Assembly (NCBI GenBank): GCA_029721515.1
Contig: CM056550.1
Span: 17,297,119 to 17,361,118 of the forward strand
Source of the DNA: Synanceia verrucosa
Lineage: Eukaryota; Chordata; Actinopteri; Perciformes; Synanceiidae
Direction of reading: 5' to 3'
DNA: 64,000 nucleotides
This document shows positions 25,896-37,870 of this stretch, one piece after another. The number at the start of each line of letters is the position of its first letter. Within the stretch, counting starts at the first letter, position 1. Position numbers and translations under genes: made by a program. The notes beneath the pieces were generated by a model. The model saw only the letters and a list, made by a program, of their open reading frames with translations, was not told the DNA's origin and searched no databases.

Positions 25896-25985
25896 TGAGT
25901 AATTCTTGACTGTGGTACTGATATCGTTATTTGTAATAGAGTATTTCTACTTAAGTAAAGGCTCTGAAAACTTCTCCCACCTCTG

Positions 25986-27583
25986 CTGTAAATAAATATT
26001 ACTGTAGTACTAGCAGTAGTAGTAGTAGTATATGTTACAGTAGAAGCATAAAGCAGCAGAAAATGGAACACATAATGAAGTTATTGAGTCAGTATGTGAG
26101 CAGTGAGACAGGAAGGAGCTGCAGATTTAGAGAGCAGGCTTAGAAAACTGTTATCAGGCCCAAACTGGACGCCTGAAAAAAGAAAACCTGGACAGGATCC
26201 TGACGATCTGATTGGCTGAAGCAGCTTGAAAGGCAGCCTGGAGGTCGGAGCTCAGATCCTCTGCTGGAGGCAGCGAGCGCCTCTGATGTCTCCACTGACC
26301 TACTCTCCGTTAATGTGTGTCGTTAAATACCAGTGTGCTGGCTAACCCTTCCTCTGTGGAGGGGTTGCTATGGCAACACGTTTTTTTTGGGTGGGTGGGG
26401 AGGAGGATGTCTGGATGGCCAGGTAAAATTAAAGGCATGAAGACAGACGAAGAAGAAACGTGGGTCAAAGAGAGCTCAGAAATGTGACAAAATAAAAAAA
26501 AGTTGAGTTCACTATGAAATTATTTATTCAACATAAAAACAGGTTTGAACAATCAAAGCATATTAAAAAAAAAACTTGAAGCCTGTTTTTTTTTTTTTAA
26601 AAAGTGTGAAAATGGTAAACTTTGGACTGAATGAATAATGAACAATATTTGTCCATATTAAACAAATGATATAAACGAGCAAACAGTAAGTGCAAATATT
26701 CAAAGTAAAAGAAAACAATGGAGGTGAGAAACACAGTGAGTCATTTCTCAAGAAGTTACCTGGAATTAAACTTGAATTTCCCTCAGGATTTATAAAGAAT
26801 CTATTTATTTATCTAAACATATCATTTGGTTTTAATTACAGGAAAATTAAATTAAAATTTAAGGCATTTCTTTCCACTGAATGGTGGAATTAGGACGTTT
26901 TTGGAGAAACAATGAGTCTGTAAAATAAAGAAACTTGAGGTCTGCTTACTGGCTTTTTCCAGAGCTTTAACTACATCTCGTGGTCTTGCCAGGATAAAAA
27001 GAGTCGCTGTACTGTCATAATGTTGACATATAATGTATCTGGTTGGCTAAACATCATAAATGCAGCTCCCCTTCACCACCACAGTGCAAATATAGCAACG
27101 AGTTTGTTCAAATTAACAAATGAGACAGAAAGTTATCGTACAAAACATCACTCAGTCATGAGGAGTGAGGACTTACCTGCTACATTACTGCAACCTGGGG
27201 CATTTTCAGGATTACTTTATCACAACACCAACACTCATGTGTTCATTTCCTACTGAAAGATGAAGTCAGAGCGCCCTCCACTGGCTAAAATCACAAAGTT
27301 CTTCAAAGGAGTCTGGTGGAGCTTCGATCAGACATGTCCTCCTGCTGTATGGATCTGGATCAAAGTGCACTAAAAGTCTGTCCCACGTGGCTGATTAAGC
27401 CGCCGCCACAAGAGGAAGCTCGTTAATTAGGAATAAAACAAAGTCACATGTAGTCGGACTAATTAAAAATACTAACGAGAGGAGGACAAGATGTTTCAAC
27501 ACTGGAGTCCACGTCTTACAGTCGCCTTATTAGACATGAACATGAGTTCAGTGTCTGGTCCTTGGTCCTGGTCTGTAAAGGAC
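25986..27583. other. Region 3' of grb7, with LINE-tail fragment
   Basis: The part next to 27584 must contain the grb7 3' UTR. Candidate minus-strand AATAAA signals (tttatt on plus) occur at 26523-26528 and about 26800, but I cannot choose the real end. At 26768-26816 (plus) GAATTTCCCTCAGG precedes TTATAAAGAATCTATTTATT, a LINE/SINE-type tail. No other gene is seen. Confidence 0.4.
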
Positions 27584-28272
27584 TCACAGAGCTACGCAGA
27601 TGCAGGGATGCTTGAGGCAGACGGGCAGGATGCCCTTGTTGATCTGGTGGAACTCCACCAGCTGCAGGAGGTCAATGAAGAGGGTCAGGCCGTCGTCCAT
27701 GGTGAAGTACTTCCTGCCTGCCTCCTCACACTGTTACAGACAAGACAAACACAGTTAGGACGGTTGTTCCCAGAGAGGACTGATGTTGTTGTTGATGAAC
27801 TCACTGGGATCACCAGGTAGTGTTTGGTCTTCAGCTGGTAGCACAGCGACAGGACGAAGCACTGACTGTGCTGCTGGCTCTCACGGATCAGGAACATCCT
27901 GAGGTCAGAAACAGCGAGAATTAAAGAAAATATTAGTCTAATAGAAGTCATCATCCATCCATCCACTCACCCGTCCACCAGACCCTGCTTCTCTATCAGT
28001 CTCTGAGCTTCCTTCCTGGACACACCACCATGAAACCACGGCTGGGACTTGTGGATGGCTACAAACAAACAAACAAACAAACACAGAGAGGATGAGGCAG
28101 TGAGACAACACACAGTGTGATTTAATTCAGGACTAGCAGCCCTGGACCTGGACCTAGACCAGGACCTGGACCCTGACCCTTCTAATGTGGACTTACAGGA
28201 CGGTCTGGATCCAGAGTTCAGGTTGGGCAGACTGCACCTCAGAGCCTCTCTCCTCTGACCAGAGACACAAAC

Positions 28273-28304
<32 letters not shown>

Positions 28305-28858
28305 GTGCAGAAATATCTGCATCTACTCACATCTGACATTATGGAAATTATTATTGATATTATTGTTTGTTTTTCATATAAACAAACAGGAAGAAATTCA
28401 CAAATAAATAAAGAAAAACAATATCGTATTGTAATATTTTTCATATCGTAATAATAAAAATGATAATAGCAAACCATCAATCTGTCCATCATCTATCCCT
28501 CCCTCTCTCCTCACCCTCCAAGCTTGTTCTCCCTCTCTCTCTCTCTCTCGCTCTCCCTCCTCTTCCTCTCTCCCTCCGTTTCCACCCTCCATCCCTCCCT
28601 CCCTCCCTCCTCACGCTCCAGGCTTGTCCTCCCTCTCTCTCCCTCCTCTTCCTCCCTCCCTCCTCACGCTCCAGGCTTGTCCTCCCTCCCTCTCTTCCTC
28701 CTCCCTCTCTCTCTTCCTCCTCTTCCTCCCTCCCTCCTCACCCTCCAGGCTTGTCCTTCCTCCCTCTCAGCTCTCTGGGCCTCTGTTGGGTTCTGGATCA
28801 CTTGTCCTCCGGTCTTTCCAGAGAAGTCCATGGCCACCAGGCTGGCCTCTGACCTGGA
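27584..28858 (-). CDS. grb7: grb7 exons 10-14: BPS region and SH2 domain
   Basis: Exons 28858-28742 and 28254-28197 carry the BPS (between PH and SH2) segment: SLVAMDFSGKTGGQVIQNP, a receptor-kinase inhibitory module in this family. Exons 28058-27971, 27898-27805 and 27730-27584 encode the SH2 domain from about Trp427. WFHGGVSRKEAQRLI, the phosphotyrosine-binding Arg454 in FLIRES, and LLQLVEFHQINKGILP are visible. The protein ends CVAL, as in human GRB7 (RVAL). Confidence 0.93.
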
Positions 28859-31800
28859 CTGTTGCCACAGTGAGAGGAACATCACGATTAACAGAAGGCA
28901 TCATCACCATCATCATCATCATCATCAGTTGATCTCACTTTGTCATCTGTTAGTCTGGATCCTTCTGGGCTTCGTGGAGCTGACTTTGACAGCTGGTAGT
29001 TGCACTGAAGCTGCTTCCCATGCTGACAACAGATAAACAGAAACAAAGAAGATGACCAAGATATTCTTTCAGATTTCAGGCGTATTAGAAACAATAAAGT
29101 CCAACAAAGGACAGAAAACCTTGAAGAGTCTGAACGCTGACGTCCAACACGTTCGTGTTTGTTCGTTCTCGGCACACAGGATCTTCAGGTCCTGGACCCG
29201 GACCGGGTTTCTGGACGGCTGGAAACACAACGTTTATTTCCTCTTAACATTAATAATAATAATATATATGTAATATCTCTTCTTGTTCAGTAGATGCTGC
29301 AGCCTTCAACGTCTCCTATAAAATAAACTTCCTGTTTGACTAAACTGTATTATCAAATACATTTTGATGGATTACAGTTTTAGTGGTTTTAAACAGTAAA
29401 TTTGAATCATTTAATTGCAGCTCAGCACCTTAATCATGTTGATTGCTGTTATTTATTTACACGCCACTTTTCAGAAGACTTTCCATCTTTTTTTTTAATT
29501 ATGTATATATAGTTTTGTTTAATTTTTGACCATGTCTCCCCCTCCCTCTGTGTACAGGCTATATTTTTATTTTATTATATTTTACTCTAGAGCTTTCTAA
29601 TCCCAGTTCCAGGCGTTAGGGGCTGCCTCTTGCTTTTATTTAAATCTATTCATGTTTCCAATGCAGTCTAGTGGAGTCGTCGTAATTTCATTGACCTGAA
29701 CAATCATGCATGTGACGAATGAAACAGCAAAACTTTTTGTACCAAAGAAGAGCTGCTCAGTCTGAACCATGGTCTCGTAGGTCTGAGGACACTTTCCGGT
29801 CGCTCACCTTGATGCAGAAGGTGAAGTCCGTCGGCGCTCCGTACAGCTTGCGGCTGTTCACCACCGTGTAAACGTTCAGGTCGTCCAGATCGGCCACGTA
29901 CTGCAGGTGCCGAGGCTCCTGGTCCAGAGATGAGCTGGATTTAATGAGGTGGTTTTTCTGGTTGTGGTTCATGATGCAGGAGGACACTCACTGACCTTGG
30001 ACGAGCCTTTGGTGGAGCAGTAGAGTCCAGAGCGGCGGAGGAAAAAGTAGACCTTCTTCCAGGCTTTCCGGCTGGACTCTTTGACCTGCAGGAAACCCTG
30101 AATCTCTGGACAGGTCCCAGACCTCAGCAGGTTCTGCAGAGCACAAAGAGCTCCTTATCCTCACCTCAACTTCCAGTTACTTTGCTTTTTTAGTTTGTTT
30201 GTGATGCTTTCAAAGTCAAATCTTTTAATCTGCTTTGCCGTTGTCTCAAAAACAGACGAAAAAAAAAAAAAAAATCACACGTCTGTTTTCTGACTGGTGG
30301 AGTCTGGTGGACTTGAGCAGAGTCCATTAATGGTAAGTTTCACACGTGAATAAATTATTATAATTCTTCTTATTACAATAACAGTCCAAAAGTGCATCAC
30401 ATGGCGTTTCTATCTCTGTCGCTTGGAGCTCAATTAACAAAAATAAATATTAATAAAGCAGAGTTATTTGAAGACCAAGGTCAGATGTTACTTTTTTTTT
30501 CCAAAATTAAAGATGTCATCTTGAGCATTTTTGAGAAATTCTCTGACATTCTATAGACTAAAAAATTGATGAAAAAAATTAAGTTCTACACAGGAAACAA
30601 AAAAAAAACAGATAAAACCATGATAAACATTCAGTTTAATTTATAAAAACCGTGATAGCTCAGTGAAAATAGAGTTTACAGTCAGGACTCTCTGAGCTCA
30701 CAGGTCTGTTCATAAACAGGTGAGACTGAAGCTCCTGTTTTACCTGGATGAGCTCTGATGATGTCATCCCTTTGCCGACGTCGGCGCTGTCGGAGATCAT
30801 GTTTTCTGGGAAGAAGAGCTGAGGACAGGAAGGAGGAGGTCGTCATGGTTACTTCCTCTTTTTATCTCATGATGCTGACAGTCTGATCTATAGACATAAC
30901 TCCTCAAACACACATAAATATGACTGTTTATCTGCACATAAATGGTTTTATTATGCATACATATTTAGGATTTAGTGACAGGAATAGCCTGAACATCCGC
31001 TGCTGGTCCCTGAATTTCCCTCTGGATTAATAAAATACAATCTAATAAAGTCAAATCTTTTGAATCTCTTTTAAACCTCCACATCTTCACCAGGATTTAA
31101 TAACAAAACGTGCAGCTGAGACACACCTGGAGTGCAGCTCCTTTGTTCAACATTAATAATTTAGAGGCAACAACAGACAGTCTTTTACCGCTGATAATTA
31201 CTGTTTGCACATGAACATGGAAACATGCAAATGAGTGTAGATTTAAACCGCAGCAATTGATTAGTCAGTTATTTTAATGACTGTCTGTATTTTCTATTGT
31301 TGATGAAATTTGTTTTTTTTTGTTTCCTTTTCAGCAGCAGATCAATGTTTAGTTTCACAGGAAGCGTCTATTGATCGACCTGCAGCATCTTTCTTTTTAT
31401 TAAGACAAAAACATATGAATCATCCGACTCCAGCTTCATGAAGAGCTCATATAACATATTTTAACTGCTGCTGCGCTCGTTTACAGACGCACAGAAACTT
31501 TCCATCCCTTTAAGCAGATCTGTCTTTAAGGTCCTGTTTGACGGCAGGATCAGGTTCGCTGTGGTTACTCTTGTTTCCAGACACTGTTGTTCACTAAAAC
31601 CAGTTTTCAGAGTGAACCACAGTCGCTTTAGTCCGTCAGCGTCACACCAGATGTGATGTAATAAAACACCTGGGGCGTGAAGTCGAGTCGTGTCTGTGCC
31701 GGCACGCAACCTGTCAATCATGTGGCGTGTAAAAAGGCAGGGACAGAACCACTTCCTGTGTCTTGTTAAGCGTTTAAAGAGCTTCCACTCACCACCGGCT

Positions 31801-34800
31801 TCCTGAAGAACTCGTACTTGGCGTAGTTTTTGCAGAAAACGAATCTCGTGTCGCCTTTCAGAGACCAGGTGGCCTGGACCTCCAGCACGACCTCGTGGTC
31901 CTCCAGACACCTCTCTGAGGAAGACGAGAGAATTCAAATTAAAGTTTTTTTAAGTTTCCACGCTGTTTTCGTGTTCATGTTGGTGTTTCGTACCCAGGCC
32001 CAGCGTCGGGTGCAGCTCCAGCAGAGCCCAGTTCTCCTGGTCGCTGCAGTGGGCCGTCTGGACCAACATGTGACAAACCTCTCGGGCCGTCGCTGCTCGA
32101 CAAACCCAAACCGAGCGGCTGTGGCTGTCCTCCCCGAACACCTTGATCAGCTGCCGGAGCACAGAAACAAACATGAAGCACGAGCTGCAACACCTCAGCG
32201 CAAAAATAACAGCAAAGCTCCACTTCATGCACAACTTCTGGAACAACTTCTAGTCTGCATATTTTTGTGAAATAGCCCTTTAAAGTATTTAAATTCAGCT
32301 ATTCTCTTTTTCTCTAAAAATATTTTACATTTTCTTTTAAAATAAAAGTACAAACAGATATTGTTGTGCGGAGCTACAGATATCATATTGTAAAAAAAAA
32401 AAAAAAATAAATTAATTCTTTTTTAGTACAAACTGAAAAGATGTATTATTATTTCTTATTTCATTATTTAATCATTGCTGTTTTGTTTTTTTCCTGACTT
32501 GTTGACGCTTCCTACTGGGTTATTATTTTATTTTTTTTTTTTATTAAAACAAGTCCAGCCAGTTCAGGTTTACTTTGAAAGTCACTCTACTCTTATTTGT
32601 CCGAATTTTAGACGCCGAGGGAGCAACAATTAACCGATAACTGATTAAATGATTAGTTGTCAAATAAATTAATCAGTAATCATTTTGACCATCCATTAAT
32701 CAGTTTGATCAACTTTACAAGATATGAAGTCGAATTTCTCTGCTCTCAGATTCTTAAATGTGAATATTTCCTGGTTTCTCTGCTCTTCTGTGACAGGAGG
32801 AAACTGAATATTTTTAAATGATATCTGACACTTTATAACCCAAATACCTATATGGATATGAAATGACTGTTATCTGCAGCTCAGTGGTTTATTTTTGTTG
32901 CATCTGAAACAAGTTCAGCCGGTTCACCTCTCAGCGGCTTACTTAGGTTTATTTTGAAGGTCAAGCTTTTCAAATTTGTCCTAATTTTAGACGCAGAGGG
33001 AAGTCATGAGACGATCCAAAACTACAAAACAGGTTTTTATGTCCTCTTACATATAAACAAAATATATTTTCTTATTTTACATTTTTAAGAAATACAATTA
33101 TTTCTCTGATCTCAGCTTCTTAAATGTGAATATTTCCTGGTTTTTCTTTCCTCCTCTGTGACACGAAACTGAATATGTTTGAGACATTTTAAACACTGAT
33201 CCACATTTTTCAACATTTTCTCAAATTTAACTCATAACTAATCGAGAAAACCGATTAATCAATAACTAAACAATTGTTACTTGCACCAGTTCTCCTCCCA
33301 GCAGCTGATTTAAGTTTATTTTGAAAGAGATGACAGTCTAGTCTCTGCTTCTGTTTGTGAAGCAGCACTTTAAAGGTGAACTGGGTGAAGGTCATTCAGG
33401 GGTCAGGATGTTTCCGTCGTCTGGAACAACGTCTGGATCACAGCAGCGTAAAAACAAACCTGCCCGACCAGAAACGAGGACATCAGTGAGTCCAGACCGG
33501 TCGGACGAGAGTCGACGTCAGTCAGCAAAAACATGGATGTTTCTACTGAAAAGTTCAATAAATCCAGTCAACTCCTGAGAGGGTTTTATTATTATTATTA
33601 TTAATCTGACAGCAGATTGCATGTTCAAAAATATATTTAATCTCTATAATAAACTGAATATTTCTGCTAATCGTCAACAAAACCAGCTAGTGTACTCGAT
33701 CACTTCATGCTGAAGGAGATTTTAAACCTGCACAGTTTTCTGATATATTATAAACTAACCAAATAATCGAAAAGGGTGATTTAATATGGATATTTATTGA
33801 AAATAAAAACTTATTTGGGGGATGTTTGATAGTAACTACACCCACGCAGGAGTTAAACTTTATTATCTATTCAGGAATATTTAATTAGAGATTAGGGCTG
33901 CAGCCATTGATTAATCTGTCCACAGATTATAAATTAGTGAAAAATGTCCATCAGCACATTCCTCATGTCAAAAGTGACGTCTTGTTTGGTCAAAAAACAA
34001 AAAACAAAAAAAAAAACACTTTAATATGATATAAAACTGAAATAAAGCAGGAAAATGCCCATGTTTGAGAGGCTGAAGAGTTTTTTTTCTGACATTTTTG
34101 CACAATCACAATAGATCAATAGATGCTTTATTAATTATTAATTGTAAAAGTCTGTGTGTTTGCTTCCACCACTCATCATGAATCAGCAGACGTGTTTCTT
34201 CTGGCAGCGTCTGCCAGTCAAAATAAGGCAGCATCGTCACGGCAACGCAGCCCTGTTGTCAGTCACAGTCGTAACCAAACGGTACCTGCACACAGGTGTG
34301 ATGAGGTGAACACAAACGAACGAGGCTGTGAACTCACATGTTTGTTGGTGGACGGAGGAGGAAGTGAACTGATGAGCACTGGAGACTTGGAGGGGCTGCA
34401 GAGCTCTGGGAAAGGATTCGGTATGGACGGGACGGAGGAGGAGAGCGACTCCACGCCTTTAGACCTGGAAGAATAATAATAAAATAATAATAATAAAAAT
34501 AAATATATAATAATTTAAAAAGTGAAAATTAATTACGTTAACTAGAAATAAATAAAATAAAAATTAAGAGTGAAAGTTTAAAATAAATTACAATAACTAG
34601 AAATATATTAAATAAAAATAAAAAGTGAATTCATAAATAAATAAAATCAAATAGAAATATATTAAAAGAAATAAAAAACTAATTAAATAAAAACTTAACA
34701 ATATATATTTTTTCCAGCTGTATGTTTTAATTCACAAAATAAACTAAAGCAAAAATACCCAAATATATATATTACAATAATCATAATAATTTTGCTGTTT

Positions 34801-35308
34801 TTATTTTATATTATAAATTATTAAATAATAACTATATAGGTGATACTGTGATATTAGGCTCTCATAAACTTTAACTTGTGTGTGAACTTTAAACTTCTAA
34901 ATATGTGTAATTATTAACACGTTATCTCTCTTTTTAACCATTTATTACTGGAGGAACGACGTCAACACGTGAAGCTTCCTTTGTCCTCAGCAACAGGAAG
35001 CTGAAGACAGGAAGTGAAACACAAACAGGACTCGGTGAGTCACAGCTTCAGCTGCCAGTATCTGAGAGCGAGTCACTGAGGCGACAAACAAGGAAATAAA
35101 GTCAGTAAAGTCTGACTGATACTGGTTTCTAGTCGTACCTGTTCAAGGTGATCAGGATGGGCTGGGACCTCCGTACTGACGGAGAATCGGCCACCAGAGG
35201 AGCCAGGGTCAGGGTGGAGCTCCCCAGCATCGCCTCGGCTCCTCCAGACTTCTCGTTTACCTCCGAGGCCTCAAATATTTCTGTCCAGGGTCCAGCCACC
35301 TCCATCAT
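27584..35308 (-). CDS. grb7: Grb7 adaptor protein (RA-PH-BPS-SH2), complete CDS
   Basis: Growth factor receptor-bound protein 7 is a cytoplasmic adaptor that links activated receptor tyrosine kinases, phosphoinositides and Ras-type GTPases to migration and growth signalling. Coding exons, in transcript order: 35308-35139, 34464-34338, 32150-31994, 31914-31793, 30818-30744, 30133-29996, 29918-29808, 29218-29120, 29022-28939, 28858-28742, 28254-28197, 28058-27971, 27898-27805, 27730-27584. They total 1587 bp, 528 residues plus TGA, against about 532 in human GRB7. All junctions are GT-AG and phases match; the 29120 and 28939 donors are fair matches. The proline motif PSIPNPFPELCSP, the SH2 motif FLIRES and the ending HPCICVAL identify the Grb7/10/14 family. 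GRKLYG-type PH wording (SRKLYGAPTDF) and VEFHQ favour Grb7 over Grb10/14, as does synteny. The start ATG at 35308 has A at -3; a second ATG follows directly. Confidence 0.93.
28503..28760. repeat. Pyrimidine-rich minisatellite duplicating a grb7 splice donor
   Basis: CTCC/CTTCC-rich DNA in the intron after exon 10 extends into the last bases of that exon. The junction sequence CAAGCCTGGAGGGTGAGG (minus strand; real donor 28742/28741) has three relatives farther into the intron: a CAAGCTTGGAGGGTGAG copy at 28510 and CAAGCCTGGAGCGTGAG copies at 28610 and 28663. Each retains a GTGAG core, so several decoy 5' splice sites follow the real one. Confidence 0.8.
28939..30133 (-). CDS. grb7: grb7 exons 6-9: PH domain
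   Basis: Exons 30133-29996, 29918-29808, 29218-29120 and 29022-28939 encode residues 218-361. PEIQGFLQVKESSRKAWKK opens the PH fold; FFLRRSGLYCSTKGSSK, EPRHLQYVADLDDLNVYTVV, KLYGAPTDFTFCIK and then CAENEQTRTCWTSAFRLFK complete it, with the invariant Trp near the C-terminal helix. PH domains of this family bind phosphoinositides at the membrane. All four exons are in phase 0 and separated by short to medium introns. Confidence 0.93.
30744..32150 (-). CDS. grb7: grb7 exons 3-5: Ras-associating domain
   Basis: Exons 32150-31994, 31914-31793 and 30818-30744 encode residues about 100-217. LIKVFGEDSHSRSVWV, CHMLVQTAH and then ERCLEDHEVVLEVQATW match the RA domain of Grb7, which binds GTP-loaded Ras-like proteins. 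The domain continues as RFVFCKNYAKYEFF and LFFPENM before the PH domain. The Glu at the exon 3/4 junction is split G|AG. Confidence 0.92.
32560..33265. repeat. Interspersed TTAATCGATT-type repeat, two copies in grb7 intron 2
   Basis: Two related stretches share CCAGTTCAGGTTTACTTTGAA / TTAGGTTTATTTTGAAGG, then AATTTTAGACGC and CTTAAATGTGAATATTTCCTGG, with ATTAATCAGT/CGATTAATCAATA blocks. Further fragments lie at 36110-36270 (same orientation), 42940-43080 and 61860-61970 (opposite). This is a multicopy, apparently percomorph repeat without coding capacity. Confidence 0.6.
34338..35308 (-). CDS. grb7: grb7 exons 1-2: N-terminal proline-rich region
   Basis: These two coding exons (35308-35139 and 34464-34338) give residues 1-99. 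They contain RRSQPILI and then SVPSIPNPFPELCSP at about residues 66-80, the proline-rich motif shared by Grb7, Grb10 and Grb14 and known for SH3/GIGYF-type contacts. The exon 1/2 split codon is AG|G (Arg). This segment precedes the RA domain. Confidence 0.9.
34480..34735. repeat. A-rich repeat block in grb7 intron, copy 1
   Basis: AT-rich DNA with TTAACTAGAAATAAATAAA words, ending AACAATATATATTTTTTCCA and GCTGTATG. The same sequence order recurs at 35900-36000, on the other side of the first coding exon. Confidence 0.7.
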
Positions 35309-35457
35309 GTTACTTTAAGGGGACGAAGAAGAAGAAGAAACATTTTCAGCATCAAACACCAGAAAAGAGACTTATTCCATCTACAGGGAGCAAAGTGAAG
35401 CTAATTTAACTGATGATTCATCACTTCAAGTAACTTCTTACAGAAAACAAGTCTACA

Positions 35458-36002
35458 TCCTCTGAAAAAATGAAAGATTGAAATAAACTACATTAACTAG
35501 AAATAAATTAAAAATAAATAAATTCTCTGAAAATGTGGAAGATTGAAATAAAATTACAGTAACTAGACATACATTTTAAAAAAATAAATTCTCTGAAAAA
35601 GTGGAAAATTGAAATAAATAACATTAACTAGAAATAAATTAAAAAAATAAATTCTCTGAAAAAGCGGAAGATTGAAATAAAATTACATTAACTAGAAATA
35701 AATTTTAAATAAATAAATTCTTTGAAAAAGTGAAAGATTGAAATAAAATTATATTATCAAGAAATAAATTTAAAAGAAATAAATTCTTTGAAAAAATGAA
35801 AGACTGAAATCAAATTACATTAACTAGAAATAAATAAAAATAATTCTCTGAAAAAGTGAAAGATTAATATAAATTACATTAACTAGAAATAAACTAAATA
35901 AAAATCAAAAATATAAAGAAATAAAATCAAATATAAATATATTAAATGAAATAAAAAAAAATTAAATAAATACTAAACAATATATTTTTTCCAGCTGTAT
36001 CT
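35458..36002. repeat. About 64-bp tandem repeat plus block copy 2 in grb7 intron
   Basis: Seven units of 60-67 bp start at 35461, 35525, 35592, 35655, 35721, 35787 and 35847. Each reads TCTGAAAAAGTGAAAGATTG, then ACATTAACTAGAAATAAAT. The array ends in a block (AAATATATTAAATGAAATAA, then AACAATATATTTTTTCCAGC) that is near-identical to the end of the block at 34640-34730. Confidence 0.85.
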
Positions 36003-37805
36003 ATATGATAAATACATTTTTAAAAATCACACCCCAGAGATTTAATTCAGAAATTTCATGGGACGTAGATCCTGTTGACACCTGGTTTGGAAATATATTT
36101 GAGCTGCAAAGATTTTAATAATCGATTAATCAGTTTGAGTGATTAAAGGAAGTAAGAAGTAAATTTTGCAGCTTCTTAAATGTGAATATTTCCTGTTTCT
36201 TTCCTCCTCTGTGACTGAATATCTTTCAGACATTTAAGGATGTCATCTTGGATTTTATAAACCAAAACAACTGATCTATCACAGGGAAAATAACCGACCT
36301 CTCGGTCCAGGATCAAGCGTTCAGTCTGAGCGTGTTGTCATGATGAAACGTTTGTTTTGGTTTTTCAGGTTTGTAATATTCCTCTGGCTCTGCGCCACTT
36401 TCAGTGACTTAAGTGTGACTCACTCAGCAGTTGTTCTGCTCGTAGTATTCACCGATAATTGAGCCTTTCGTGTTGATGCAGCAGCTATTTAATCATTAAG
36501 CTAATGGAAGTTATCACGAACTGTTGCGTCAGTACTAATGTGTTTCACAACAACAGAAAAACTTCAGGTGAGCAGAGCTAAAAGATCCACGAAGAGACTG
36601 AAAGTGACGTTGAACATTTATTTACAGTATATAGAGGCAAAAGTGTCCTTAATAATAATACTAACAATAACTACAGCATCCAGAAGATGTTTGTGGTCTT
36701 GTTATTTCAGATGTGAGGAGGATGAGGTGCAGCCTGAAGGTTTAATTAAACCTTTTTTCCAAACATTAAAACCTGCATGTACTGTGGAAGTTTAATCATA
36801 CAATTTTAAACCGTGTCTGAACAGATTAGTGTCATAATCTGGCAATTAAAAGAGGAATGTCCCAAATGTTGGACTGCAATCACAGTTCATTAACGATGAA
36901 TCATCTTATTAATTCATAATAATAAGGCCATCACAAGTTCACAGAGGCCAAAGTGACGCCTGTAAATGGCCAAAATAGACATTCAGTTTGCAGTAACATA
37001 TTGCCAAATTAATTTCCATTGATGAAAAGTGAATTAATTAGTAATCAGTGAATTATTTTATTGAAGCTCTGTTTTACCAGACTGACGAACAGTCGCCAGC
37101 AAAAGTAGGACTAAATAAAAGAGCTTAAAGGAATCTAAAACTTTTTGATTCATCTTATTATTATTATTATTATCAGAATATAATGTAAAAAATTGAAGAA
37201 AATGTTCCAAGATGATGTTAAAAACTCCCAAAATGTTCAATTTATTGACACAAAATACAAAGAAAAGCAGCAAAATATATTAACTGGTGCTTAACTGTAT
37301 TTAACTGAATAAAATTATTATTATATTATATTTTGGGAGGTTTTATGTAGGCCAATGATCAGGGTCCTCCAGTTTATGATCACCTGAGACATCAGTACTG
37401 AAAATTAAAAACATTAAAAATCAAAGTGATTACTGGTTTGAAGGAATGTAATCACAAGAAGTCCACCTTAAACACCTTAAAGTTTATGCTACCTCTGCTA
37501 CATTTCGTCTCTTCTATCAGTAAACAAAAGGTGGAGCAGACTAACTCCTGGTAAAGCCTCAGCTAACACAGGTGAAATAGTAGCGCCAGAACCTCATAGT
37601 GAAACTAAATTAATTTACTCCTCTGTCCTCAATAAAGCTCCGCCGATCAAATAGACAGTTCTAATGAGTTAACACTAACGCAAAGAAATATTCGGCTAAC
37701 TTCGGCTCCGACATCTCTTCATATGAAGTGCGTATTCGCGGTTAAAAACCAGCCTGCACCTGTTTGCTAGCTTGTTAGCATCGACCGGGACAGAGCTAAA
37801 CTCAC

Positions 37806-37870
37806 CTGTAAACTCCGTGAGGTGTGCCCGCAGGGTTCAGCTGTCCGCCATCTTTTTAAGCCCCAGAAAG
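37806..37870 (-). other. grb7: grb7 5' untranslated first exon (predicted)
   Basis: On the minus strand AAAAAGATGGCGGACAGCTG leads to a TTTACAG|GTGAG donor at 37806/37805; the coding exon acceptor is TTAAAG|TAACATG at about 35312. The AAGATGGCGG motif is the YY1 site typical of vertebrate first exons. It also makes a 4-codon upstream ORF (ATG at 37851, TGA ending 37837) that could dampen translation. The transcription start is inferred. Confidence 0.6.

Noticed and set aside
28460..28852. Several Ser/Leu/Pro-rich plus-strand open frames
   Set aside because: They read the CTCC/CTTCC-rich minisatellite in a grb7 intron antisense to the gene.
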